Below, piece by piece: positions 35,257-43,562 of a DNA stretch of 64,000 nt. The translations under genes were made by a program, and so were the position numbers. The notes beneath the pieces are model-generated. The model searched no databases. It had not been told where the DNA came from and saw nothing but the letters and a program-made list of their open reading frames with translations. Numbering within the stretch: the first letter of the stretch is position 1; the number at the start of each line of letters is the position of its first letter. Source of the stretch: Chloroflexi bacterium AL-N1 (GTDB lineage Bacteria > Chloroflexota > Chloroflexia > Chloroflexales > Roseiflexaceae); contig WYDT01000003.1 in the NCBI GenBank assembly GCA_013122435.1, positions 310,001-374,000 on the forward strand, read 5' to 3'.

Positions 35257-36657
35257 ATGGGTTGTGATGAGGTGCGACGCTTATTAGATCAAGGTTTTCA
35301 GCCTAACAGACAGACAACAACAAATGTTGGTATAGGATTTCATATAGCACGATGCCCTAAATGTTATGACTATTATAATACACATTTTGCAACAAAGAAA
35401 AATCTTGAGGAAACTCTTCCGACATACCAAAGACCTACTGCGTCGAATGTATCACGAGAGGAACCTACACCTCTTGCAGCTACTCTCACATTAGAAGAAC
35501 CTGTATCTCGTGAGGAAATACGTCTTCCTTCAATGTGGGGACATATCTTATGGTACCTCGGTATGGGAACATTGGGAGGACTACTTCTATTGGTCCTGTT
35601 GGTTATCCTTCCACCGATTATCTCTGTTTTCAACATATACGACAATGTCCAGGCAATGTATGTTCCGCCAGCAACAGCTACTTCAACCACTATTCCTCCT
35701 CAGATAGCATCAACACAGATTATCCTTCCAACAGCGGCTCCCTCACCACTATCTTTGGAGCCAACTGTTCAGCCTTCCCAAAAACCTACCATGCTTCCGA
35801 CGCCTTTGCCATCAAATACCCCAACACCGCAGCCTGTCATACAAATGGGACAAAGTAATGAACCAGTAACTATACTGCTGCTAGGGAGTGATCGACGGCC
35901 CGGTGAACCGGAACCATCACGAACGGATGCGGTGATTGTGGCACATATTGATCCACAGCGACAGCGGGTAGCGCTACTGTCGATCCCCCGTGATTTATGG
36001 GCTGAAATTCCGGGGTATGGTTACACACGTATTAATGCTGCGAATGCCTTAGGAACAACGTATAATGCTCCTGGAGGAAGTCGTGAACTTGTGCAGACAA
36101 CGGTGAGCCAACTATTGGGAATTCCTATTGATCATTACGTATATATTGATTTTGAAGGTTTTACGGGTGCCATTGATGCCATAGGAGGTATTACTGTTTC
36201 TGTTCCAAAAGAATTGTATGATCCTCAATTTCCCGCGATGGATTACAGTTATATGACCGCCCATTTTCTGCCTGGTCCACAGCGTATGAATGGGACGCAG
36301 GCACTCATATACAGTCGCATCCGTCATACGGATAATGACTTTGCCCGTATGCGGCGGCAACAACAGGTACTGGTGGCTATTCTTGCAGAGTTGCGTGGGC
36401 AACAAACACTCGATACTCTGGAACAGACAGAAGCTCTATCAACAGCTCTACGTAACTATGTAGAAACTAACCTCCCACCAGATAAGCTCATAGAATTGGC
36501 TTGGTCGATGCGAAATACGAGCCCTGAGTCTGTCGAACTTTATGTGTTAGATGAAACTATGATCACATTTGGTGTGGGTGGTGATCGATGGGCAATCGTT
36601 GCACGTCCAGGCATGCTCGAATCACTCGTGGATCGTCTACAGGAGCCGCAACATTAA
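35257..36657 (+). CDS. LCP (LytR-CpsA-Psr) family protein with N-terminal zinc-finger-like motif
   Basis: A 466-residue membrane protein that joins wall glycopolymers to peptidoglycan. A cytoplasmic N-terminus with C-x~25-H-x3-C-x2-C (CDEV ... FHIARCPKC, residues 3-36) resembles the ZAS zinc-binding anti-sigma fold. A transmembrane helix follows at about residues 105-130, then a Thr/Pro-rich linker (residues 140-205). The LCP catalytic domain spans about residues 210-410: LLGSDRRPGEPEPSRTDAV, SIPRDLW, GYTRINAA, IDAIGGI and the YSRIRHTDNDFARMRRQ signature. The start at 35257 follows AAGGA. A ZAS-LCP fusion is unusual; the cytoplasmic zinc site might tether a sigma factor or partner, which is inference. 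Confidence 0.9.
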   Translation: MGCDEVRRLLDQGFQPNRQTTTNVGIGFHIARCPKCYDYYNTHFATKKNLEETLPTYQRPTASNVSREEPTPLAATLTLEEPVSREEIRLPSMWGHILWYLGMGTLGGLLLLVLLVILPPIISVFNIYDNVQAMYVPPATATSTTIPPQIASTQIILPTAAPSPLSLEPTVQPSQKPTMLPTPLPSNTPTPQPVIQMGQSNEPVTILLLGSDRRPGEPEPSRTDAVIVAHIDPQRQRVALLSIPRDLWAEIPGYGYTRINAANALGTTYNAPGGSRELVQTTVSQLLGIPIDHYVYIDFEGFTGAIDAIGGITVSVPKELYDPQFPAMDYSYMTAHFLPGPQRMNGTQALIYSRIRHTDNDFARMRRQQQVLVAILAELRGQQTLDTLEQTEALSTALRNYVETNLPPDKLIELAWSMRNTSPESVELYVLDETMITFGVGGDRWAIVARPGMLESLVDRLQEPQH

Positions 36658-37177
36658 CTTGATCCGCTGTAACATTTCTACTCAAAAAAACTGTGACTTA
36701 AAAACGTCTTACACATTTTTTGTTTCTTTGTATTGAGAAGGCACAACCTCCTATCACTTGACAAGAAAAACAAACCATTTTAAGATGTCATTAATGTAAG
36801 GATAGATGGTGATGTGCAGTGTATGCCATACATCTTAACTTTTAGATGCAAACAAGGAGAAGCATAGCAACTTACATCAAAGCAGACGCTTTGTATTGCG
36901 AAATAATACTATACTGTACTATTTGTGATAAAGATACATATCATATAAGCCATGATAAAAATATATACTTGACCATGCTATCTCTCAAGCTACTTATTCA
37001 GTTGTTTGAGGTAAGATTAATGGATCGTGAGTTTGCAACTTTTTATAACCTGTGGTAAACTCCGCGCAATTTCCGAACCTATGTAAGTGGGCCATGTTGC
37101 AGTTGATGCAATACCTATCGTAGAGGTGTGTAACGACCTGTTTATGTTCCTGGCCTCATAACTAAGGAGACGTTCAC
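36658..37177. other. long leader/intergenic region upstream of the NlpC/P60 gene
   Basis: About 520 AT-rich bases with no gene. It holds a good sigma-70-type promoter (36758-36786), giving a leader of nearly 400 bases before the NlpC/P60 start. A long leader may contain regulatory structure; I saw none that I recognise. Confidence 0.5.
36758..36786 (+). promoter_or_regulatory. sigma-70-type promoter
   Basis: TTGACA (36758-36763), 17-bp spacer, TAAGAT (36781-36786). The predicted start near 36793 leaves a leader of about 385 bases before the peptidoglycan-hydrolase gene at 37178. Confidence 0.7.
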
Positions 37178-38809
37178 ATGATCGGACAGAGGCACGAGTC
37201 TCTGTTGCAGCCAGGTTACAGTGACCTTGACAAACTGCAGCAACGTGCGAATCGACAGCGTTCACGACACAATCATTCAAATGCCTTGCGTCAACGCTAT
37301 CAGCAAGTTCAAACGTACTTGGGCTCTCCATTTAAGTCTGTTTCACGCCTTCCCACCCGCTTTTTACTTCATCTCGTTGTTGCATTGACTCTCCCACTTG
37401 CTTTAGTGTTGAGTCAGATTCAACCAGGGGTTCTTCTTCCAACACAACAACCCGTTCCATCGTCAGGTAGTGGCGACTTTGTTGCGCCCATCGCCCCTCT
37501 GAGCCTTGATGCACAGACAACGGTTGGTGATGCACCGCTTGAAGAAACAGATGACCTACCAGTGCCACTTTCACTTGTGTCACGTACGGAAGCACTAGCT
37601 CCGGTTATCGTGCAGGGTTCCATCTCCGGTGACCGTATTATGCTTCGCAATGGTCCTGGCACCAATTATGATGCAGTTGAGCGTATATCGGCAGATACGC
37701 CTGTACAAGTTATTGGTCGTTTTGGTGACTGGTACCAGATCCGTGAATCGGTTGGTCAGCCAGTCTACTGGGCTCCGGGTGAGCGTCTCAACTTACCGGA
37801 TGAAGCAGCCTTTACACTTTTTGAAGTTCAAGAGAGCGTTATTCCGGCTCCACCACCACCCAAAATTGGTACTGTTAGCGAATCAGGATTACAACTCCGT
37901 GATGGTCCTGGTACCAACTATATTCCTATGACCAAATTTGATGCCGGTACAGAACTTGAACTGATTGAAACCTATCAAGACTGGTATCATGTTGGTATTC
38001 CCGATGGTGCATCTGGTTGGGTTAAACAAGACTATATTAATGTGGAAGCTCCGGTAGTTAACCGCCTTTTGGAAGCTGAGGTAATCCCTGATGCCAACCC
38101 GCAACTTGTTGGTGTTATCAACGAGAACTCGGTAAATCTGCGCCAGGGACCTGACTCGAAGTACACCAAGGTTGGTAGTGTTGACTCCGGCACGCAGTAT
38201 GATCTTATTGGTAAGCATAATGATTGGTATAAGATCCAACAGTCCAACGGCAATCCCGCCTGGGTGTTTAGTGATTTAATCAATGTTACCCCACATGTAT
38301 CACGACGCATTCCGGCAACCAGCGACTTCCCAGCCCTACCACGACCACAACAGATTATTAACAACGGTGGTGGTAACACACCTGTTGCAAGTGCACCTGC
38401 AGCTCCTACCTTCGCTGATATCCCCGCCAGTGGTGATGTGGCGAGTTTTGGCCTCCAATTTGTAGGGTCACCGTATGTATGGGGTGGTTCAGGTCCTGGC
38501 GGATTCGACTGTAGCGGCTTTACCCAGTATGTGTATAGCAAATACGGTGTAAGTTTGCCACACAACGCTGCAGCCCAGTTTAGTACGCGCTATGGTGCTT
38601 CGGTCGGTGGGATGGGTAACCTCGCACCTGGTGATTTGGTCTTCTTTGTCGGTACAACAGGCCAGGCTGGTATCACACACGTTGCCCTCTACGTTGGTGG
38701 TGGTCGCATTGTGCACGCTATGACACCACGCTATGGTGTACAGGTATCAAGTTTGGGCGAGCAATACTGGCAGAGCCATTACTACGGGGCTATCCGCGTA
38801 CAGCGCTAA
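37178..38809 (+). CDS. cell-wall hydrolase: three SH3 domains and NlpC/P60
   Basis: A 543-residue envelope protein. A basic N-terminus and one hydrophobic helix (about residues 63-85, LLHLVVALTLPLALVL) form a signal anchor. Three bacterial SH3 domains follow near residues 150-205, 228-285 and 305-365, each with an (I/L)-LR-GP-(T/S)-Y pattern (MLRNGPGTNYDAV, LQLRDGPGTNY, VNLRQGPDSKY). The C-terminal NlpC/P60 domain (about residues 425-543) has the catalytic Cys in GGFDCSGFTQYVY and the His in ITHVALYVGGGRIVHA. It probably cleaves D-gamma-glutamyl-diaminopimelate bonds in peptidoglycan. It has its own promoter and terminator and follows the LCP gene, fitting wall remodelling. Confidence 0.93.
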   Translation: MIGQRHESLLQPGYSDLDKLQQRANRQRSRHNHSNALRQRYQQVQTYLGSPFKSVSRLPTRFLLHLVVALTLPLALVLSQIQPGVLLPTQQPVPSSGSGDFVAPIAPLSLDAQTTVGDAPLEETDDLPVPLSLVSRTEALAPVIVQGSISGDRIMLRNGPGTNYDAVERISADTPVQVIGRFGDWYQIRESVGQPVYWAPGERLNLPDEAAFTLFEVQESVIPAPPPPKIGTVSESGLQLRDGPGTNYIPMTKFDAGTELELIETYQDWYHVGIPDGASGWVKQDYINVEAPVVNRLLEAEVIPDANPQLVGVINENSVNLRQGPDSKYTKVGSVDSGTQYDLIGKHNDWYKIQQSNGNPAWVFSDLINVTPHVSRRIPATSDFPALPRPQQIINNGGGNTPVASAPAAPTFADIPASGDVASFGLQFVGSPYVWGGSGPGGFDCSGFTQYVYSKYGVSLPHNAAAQFSTRYGASVGGMGNLAPGDLVFFVGTTGQAGITHVALYVGGGRIVHAMTPRYGVQVSSLGEQYWQSHYYGAIRVQR

Positions 38810-38843
38810 ATCGCATCATAAAACGTCGATTCGGAAACAAGGA

Positions 38844-38873
38844 GAGCCAAAGCTTTATAGGCTTTGGTTCTTT
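38844..38873 (+). terminator. rho-independent terminator after NlpC/P60 gene
   Basis: GAGCCAAAGC (38844-38853) pairs with GCTTTGGTTC (38861-38870), with one wobble, followed by TTTCT. Confidence 0.7.
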
Positions 38874-39027
38874 CTGTGTGTGTTAAAAATGCAAGATTCG
38901 TCCCGTTTTAGTCTTCGTGTTACAATCGCCAATCGAACACACATAGAGTGCTCTCTGAATAAGGCAGTCATGATCAACAAGGCTGGTGGCACTATACTGC
39001 CACTCTAATCATAAGGAGCGATCTGCG

Positions 39028-40095
39028 ATGAAAGGTTTAGTTCTCAGTGGTGGCAAAGGGACTCGTCTACGGCCAATCACGTACACCAGCGCCAAACAGC
39101 TTGTCCCGGTTGCAAACAAGCCTGTCCTGTTCCGCGTTATCGAGTCGATTCGTGATGCGGGAGTTGAGGAAATCGGTATTGTGATTGGTGATACAGGTGA
39201 CGAAATCCGCAATGCTGTCGGTGATGGACACAGATGGGGCGTCCGTATCGAGTACATTCCACAGGATGAACCACTGGGTCTGGCCCATGCGGTCAAAATT
39301 GCGCGCCCTTTTCTCGGTGATGATCGCTTTGTGATGTTCTTAGGTGATAACTGCCTGCAAGGCGGTATCTCAAATTTAATCGAGCATTTTCAAAACAGTC
39401 AGTATGATGCCCAAGTAGTGCTCAAACGTGTCATAAACCCACAGCAATATGGGGTTGCTGAACTGGACCAGGACGGACGTATTATGCGCTTGACCGAGAA
39501 ACCGCGGCAACCACGCTCCGATCTGGCACTGGTCGGCATTTACATGTTTGACAACAGCATCTGGGAAGCGGTTGACTCCATTCAACCCTCGTGGCGTGGC
39601 GAACTGGAAATCACCGAAGCACTGCAATGGCTGATCGAGCATGGGCGTCAGGTCTATCCATTTGTCCATGATGGCTGGTGGATCGATACGGGAAAAAAAG
39701 ATGATATGCTTGAAGCGAACCGACTGGTTCTTGAAGAGATGACACCTGTTGTGGAGGGATACGTTGATCGCGACTCGCATCTGATTGGGAAGGTTATCAT
39801 CGAAAAGGGTGCCGAAATCATCAATAGCACTATTCGCGGCCCGGCGATTATTGGTGAGAACACACGGATTGTCAATGCATACATTGGCCCGTTCACCTCA
39901 ATTTATCATCACTGCACTATCGATAGTAGCGAAATCGAACACTCGATTGTCCTGGAGCACTGCACCATTCGTGATCTGCCACATCGCCTGGAAGATAGCC
40001 TGATTGGTCGGCACAACGAGATTACGCGTTCGCCGCTGAAGCCCAAAGCCTATCGCCTGATGCTCGGCGACCATAGTACGGTTGGAGTTTTGTGA
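39028..40095 (+). CDS. rfbA: glucose-1-phosphate thymidylyltransferase (long RmlA type)
   Basis: A 355-residue nucleotidyltransferase making dTDP-glucose, the first step to dTDP-rhamnose and other deoxysugars. The N-terminal signature LVLSGGKGTRLRPIT (residues 4-18) binds the nucleotide, with KP-VLF, FLGDNCLQGG near residue 108 and GIYMF near residue 170. The C-terminal ~100 residues form a left-handed beta-helix (EIINSTIRGPAIIGENTRI). This marks the long subgroup common in Chloroflexota and actinomycetes, often in secondary-metabolite or glycan clusters. The start follows AAGGAG. rfbB and rfbC are not in the window, so the pathway must be completed elsewhere. Confidence 0.93.
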   Translation: MKGLVLSGGKGTRLRPITYTSAKQLVPVANKPVLFRVIESIRDAGVEEIGIVIGDTGDEIRNAVGDGHRWGVRIEYIPQDEPLGLAHAVKIARPFLGDDRFVMFLGDNCLQGGISNLIEHFQNSQYDAQVVLKRVINPQQYGVAELDQDGRIMRLTEKPRQPRSDLALVGIYMFDNSIWEAVDSIQPSWRGELEITEALQWLIEHGRQVYPFVHDGWWIDTGKKDDMLEANRLVLEEMTPVVEGYVDRDSHLIGKVIIEKGAEIINSTIRGPAIIGENTRIVNAYIGPFTSIYHHCTIDSSEIEHSIVLEHCTIRDLPHRLEDSLIGRHNEITRSPLKPKAYRLMLGDHSTVGVL

Positions 40096-40497
40096 TAAAG
40101 GGTTAGGGGTGCAGCTAGCGGTTGAGCAAAGAGCGTAGAACAGCTAGCTATCTCCGGTAGTACAAGTTCAATTTTCAACAGACAGTCCTTGGTCGAGTGC
40201 GAAAGCGAACATATCCGTCGCGGCGGCTTTGGGTTATAATTATCTGTCGGGGCGGCCCCCCGTGGCTGTTATAGATTGAGGCCCTGAGTGAAAAGTCATC
40301 TTGGGTCAGTGTGATGATTTTAACCCATAACCACCTAACCCTTAAGCCAGACCCTGTTCTCTGTTCAGCCGCTCCATCGCTCAGTCGCTCAGTCGCTCTC
40401 TAATACATCGTCCCTAACCCTTAACCTCCCATTTGACGTCATTCTATCAATCTTCTATCATAGGCGCTCATGTATAGATGCAGTAGGGAAAGCGCTC
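40096..40497. other. intergenic region with inverted and tandem short repeats
   Basis: About 400 bp, no gene. AAGGGTTAGGG (40098-40108) has inverted matches at 40412-40422 (11 bp) and partly at 40334-40343. A 13-mer CGCTCAGTCGCTC occurs twice, overlapping, at 40378-40398, and again at 48592-48604 upstream of the PFK gene. A TATAAT is near 40235. Possibly the promoter zone of the rmlD/glycosyltransferase unit. Confidence 0.5.
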
Positions 40498-41337
40498 ATG
40501 CGAATTGTAATTACTGGCGCACACGGTCAATTTGGACAAGATATTCAAACAACACTCGGAACAACACACGAGATTATCGCACTGGGACGAGACGATTGCG
40601 ATCTCGAACACTCGAAAGCTATCGAATGTCTTACCGCCACCAACGCCGATGTCATTGTTCACCCCGCTGCGTATACCAACGTTGATGGTTGTGCGCGTGA
40701 TCCACAGCGTGCCTATCGGGTGAATACGCTGGGCACCAAATACGTTGCGCTGGCGTGCCAACAGCTTGGCGCACGGTTGGTCTATGTCAGTACCAACGAA
40801 GTGTTTGATGGCCACGCAGAACGTCCATACGTCGAGTATGATACCGCTGCACCAATCAATTCCTATGGTTGGTCTAAGTGGGGCGGCGAACAGGTGGTGC
40901 GAGAATTGCTGCAACAATTTTATATTGTACGCGTCGCATGGTTGTTTGGTGGAGAACGAAACTTTGTTTGTACCGTCCTGCGTCTCATCCAGGAACGCGA
41001 TGAAATCGCTATGGTAGCAGACGAAGTCGGTAGCCCTACCTACACCGTTGATGCTGCTGCAGCTATTGCACAACTGATAGAGACGCCGTGCTATGGTACC
41101 TATCATATTGTCAATGATGGTGCATGCTCACGGTATGAATTTGCCCGAACGATTATGGAGATTGCAGGCGCACAAACAATATTACAGCCAATGGCGTTAC
41201 AGGATTACAAACGCGATAGTGTGGTGCCGTCCTACACACCGCTCGATAATGTCGCCGCGTCGGCGCTGGGCATCCGTTTGCGACCATGGCAGGAAGCCGT
41301 ACGTTATTATATTGAGCAGCTTAATATGTCGTTATGA
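40498..41337 (+). CDS. rfbD: dTDP-4-dehydrorhamnose reductase (RmlD type)
   Basis: A 279-residue short-chain reductase that makes dTDP-L-rhamnose from dTDP-4-keto-rhamnose. The Rossmann start is MRIVITGAHGQFGQDI, the catalytic triad includes the Thr in YVSTNEVFDG near residue 98 and the Tyr-x3-Lys in INSYGWSKWGGE near residue 127. PAAYTNVDGC near residue 60 is typical of RmlD. It overlaps the following glycosyltransferase gene by four bases (ATGA), showing translational coupling. The nucleotide-sugar product is probably consumed by that enzyme. Confidence 0.92.
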   Translation: MRIVITGAHGQFGQDIQTTLGTTHEIIALGRDDCDLEHSKAIECLTATNADVIVHPAAYTNVDGCARDPQRAYRVNTLGTKYVALACQQLGARLVYVSTNEVFDGHAERPYVEYDTAAPINSYGWSKWGGEQVVRELLQQFYIVRVAWLFGGERNFVCTVLRLIQERDEIAMVADEVGSPTYTVDAAAAIAQLIETPCYGTYHIVNDGACSRYEFARTIMEIAGAQTILQPMALQDYKRDSVVPSYTPLDNVAASALGIRLRPWQEAVRYYIEQLNMSL

Positions 41338-43100
41338 TCAACATTATTATTCCAAATTACAATGGTTGCGCGTATCTACCCACCTGTCTGGAGGCGTTAC
41401 GCCAACAAACACGCCACGACTTCAACACGCTGGTGGTTGATGATGGCTCAACCGATGAATCGTGTGCATTATTGTCCTGCGATTATCCCGAAGTGCGTGT
41501 GTTAGCGATGCCAGAGAATCGTGGTTTTATTGCCGCTGTGAATGCTGGTATTCGCGCGACCAGCGGTGAGTATGTTGTTTTGCTAAACAATGACACCGAA
41601 GCACATCCACGCTGGCTCGAATACCTCATTGGTGCGTTGGAGCGCTTTCCGCAGTTTGATTTTGCAGCCAGCAAGCTTTTGTTGTTTGATCGGCGTGACC
41701 ATATTCATTCGGCGGGTGATTTCTACGGTGCAGATGGCGTGCCGGGCAGTCGTGGTGTCTGGCAGCGTGATGTTGGCCAATACGACGCGGTTGAGGAAGT
41801 CTTTGGTCCATGTGCTGGTGCCGCCGCCTATCGCCGCGATACCTTGATGGCACTCGCTGATGGTGATCAGGTTTTTGACGAAGATCTGGGTATGTACTGC
41901 GAAGACGTTGATCTTAATATCCGTGCACGTCTTCAGAGACACCGTACCATTTACGTTCCTCAGGCAGTGGTGTATCATAAACTGAGTGCCACCGGTGGCG
42001 GAAAACTGGCGAGTTACTATTGTGGGCGCAACTTCTCGCTGGTTTGGGCCAAAAACATGCCAGCCAACCATATTCGTCGCTACTGGCCTGCCCTGGTCTG
42101 GTCCCAACTTGGCTTTGCAGTTCACTCACTCTGGCATGTCCGTGAATCGGCTGCTCGGGCACGCCTCCGTGGGCAGTTTGATAGTATACGTCTTTTTCCA
42201 TCGTTCATCCGCAAACGTCATGCACATGACAATGCCTTATCTCCCGTTAGGTACAACGCTGATGTTGTAGGAGCATCCACTGTGAAATACCCAACCTATC
42301 AACCGACGCTCTCGATTATTGTCCCAGCGTACAATGAAGAACTCCGGTTGCCTGATACGCTTACGCAGATTCTGGCCTATCTCGATCAACAACCATATTC
42401 GTTTGAAGTCATTATTGCTGATGATGGTAGCACCGACCGGACGGCGCAATTGGTTGAGCAGATGACGGATCATCGTGATGATGTGAGCCTGCTGAGGCTT
42501 GACCACCGCGGCAAGGGTTTTGCCGTGCGGTCGGGTGTGCTTGCGTCGCACGGCGAATATGTGTTGCTCTGTGACGCCGATCTGGCTGTGCCTATCGAAG
42601 AATGGGAGAAACTCCAACGCTATCTCGATGGTGGCTATGATGTGGTGATTGGCTCACGCGAGGGTTTAGGTGCCAGGCGGCTGGGCGAGCCCTGGTATCG
42701 TCATATGATGGGGCGGGTCTTCAACATGATTGTGCAGGTCGTTGCGATTGGTGGTATTCAGGACACACAGTGTGGATTCAAGGGATTTCGCCGCGGTGTT
42801 GCGCTGGATCTCTTTCATCGTGTACGTATTTATGGTGACAATGCCCAAACGATTATCGGTGCCGCTGTTACTGCGTATGATGTTGAAGTCTTGTTTTTAG
42901 CACGTCACCGTGGCTATCGGATCGCCGAGGTGCCGGTGTTGTGGCGTTATGGCACCGAGACCAAGGTCGACCCGATGCGTGACTCACTACGCAACTTACA
43001 GGATGTGCTTAAAGTGCGTTGGTATGCGATGCTCGGTAAGTATCAAGGATTAAACGCGCCTCTGCCTGTGGAGATGATTGAAACAGCGCGCAAACAGTAA
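41334..43100 (+). CDS. two-headed GT2 glycosyltransferase (rhamnosyltransferase-like + dolichyl-phosphate-glucosyltransferase-like)
   Basis: A 588-residue fusion of two GT-A glycosyltransferase domains. Domain 1 (residues 1-290) begins INIIIPNYNGCAYL, with VVDDGSTDES and the DxD-like NNDT, and the acceptor motif EDVDLNIRARLQ; it resembles WbbL-type rhamnosyltransferases. Domain 2 (about residues 325-570) begins LSIIVPAYNEELRLPDTL, with IIADDGSTDRT, LCDADLAVP and GSREGLGARRLGEPWYRHMMGR, as in dolichyl-phosphate beta-glucosyltransferases. No transmembrane helix was seen. It may build two successive sugar linkages or charge a lipid carrier. Coupled to rfbD by a 4-bp overlap. Confidence 0.9.
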   Translation: MINIIIPNYNGCAYLPTCLEALRQQTRHDFNTLVVDDGSTDESCALLSCDYPEVRVLAMPENRGFIAAVNAGIRATSGEYVVLLNNDTEAHPRWLEYLIGALERFPQFDFAASKLLLFDRRDHIHSAGDFYGADGVPGSRGVWQRDVGQYDAVEEVFGPCAGAAAYRRDTLMALADGDQVFDEDLGMYCEDVDLNIRARLQRHRTIYVPQAVVYHKLSATGGGKLASYYCGRNFSLVWAKNMPANHIRRYWPALVWSQLGFAVHSLWHVRESAARARLRGQFDSIRLFPSFIRKRHAHDNALSPVRYNADVVGASTVKYPTYQPTLSIIVPAYNEELRLPDTLTQILAYLDQQPYSFEVIIADDGSTDRTAQLVEQMTDHRDDVSLLRLDHRGKGFAVRSGVLASHGEYVLLCDADLAVPIEEWEKLQRYLDGGYDVVIGSREGLGARRLGEPWYRHMMGRVFNMIVQVVAIGGIQDTQCGFKGFRRGVALDLFHRVRIYGDNAQTIIGAAVTAYDVEVLFLARHRGYRIAEVPVLWRYGTETKVDPMRDSLRNLQDVLKVRWYAMLGKYQGLNAPLPVEMIETARKQ

Positions 43101-43112
43101 AGAGGTAGCACA

Positions 43113-43562
43113 ATGCATATCATTCAAGCTAATCATAACGACGTCCCAGAGCTACAGAACCTGGCGAGCAAACTCTGGCCTGATGAGCCAGTTGAAGAGT
43201 TACCTATGGCTCTGAGAAAAAGCATCAACTCACCAAAGGAAGCTCTTTTTCTGGTACGTGACACACATCAACGGGCGATTGCGTTCATACAACTCTCGCT
43301 CCGTTATGACTATGTGCCTGGCGCAACCAGACAACCAGTTGGGTTTGTCGAGGGTCTTTATATCGAAGCGGCCCACCGTGGTGCGGGTCTTGGTCGACAG
43401 TTGATCGCGCATGCTGAAAAGTGGGCTTTTGATAAGGGATGTGTCGAGTTAGCATCAGATGCCTTGATCGATAATACTGATAGCCATCATTTCCACAGCC
43501 GGGTTGGCTTTCGAGAGGTCGAGCGCATCGTCACATTCATCAAACCACTTCAGCGTTCCTGA
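43113..43562 (+). CDS. GNAT acetyltransferase, aminoglycoside 6'-N-acetyltransferase-like
   Basis: A 149-residue GNAT-fold protein. It has the arrangement of AAC(6')-I enzymes: LASKLWPDEPVEEL near residue 16, FIQLSLRYDYVPG near residue 53, PVGFVEGLYIEAAHRGAGLGRQLI near residue 70 with the acetyl-CoA P-loop RGAGLG, and the C-terminal ELASDALIDNTDSHHFHSRVGF. Chromosomal AAC(6')-like genes occur in many environmental bacteria and may serve sugar or polyamine acetylation rather than resistance. It lies 12 bp after the glycosyltransferase gene, so it may act within glycan metabolism. Its end overlaps the convergent GT39-like gene by 13 bp. Confidence 0.85.
   Translation: MHIIQANHNDVPELQNLASKLWPDEPVEELPMALRKSINSPKEALFLVRDTHQRAIAFIQLSLRYDYVPGATRQPVGFVEGLYIEAAHRGAGLGRQLIAHAEKWAFDKGCVELASDALIDNTDSHHFHSRVGFREVERIVTFIKPLQRS

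Noticed and set aside
36846..37058. 70-codon reading in the long leader before the NlpC/P60 gene
   Set aside because: No ribosome-binding site and no protein-like pattern; more likely untranslated leader.
43113..43562. Treating the GNAT gene as an acquired resistance cassette
   Set aside because: No integron, transposon or attC site is nearby; it is embedded in a glycan gene block, so a chromosomal housekeeping role is as likely.
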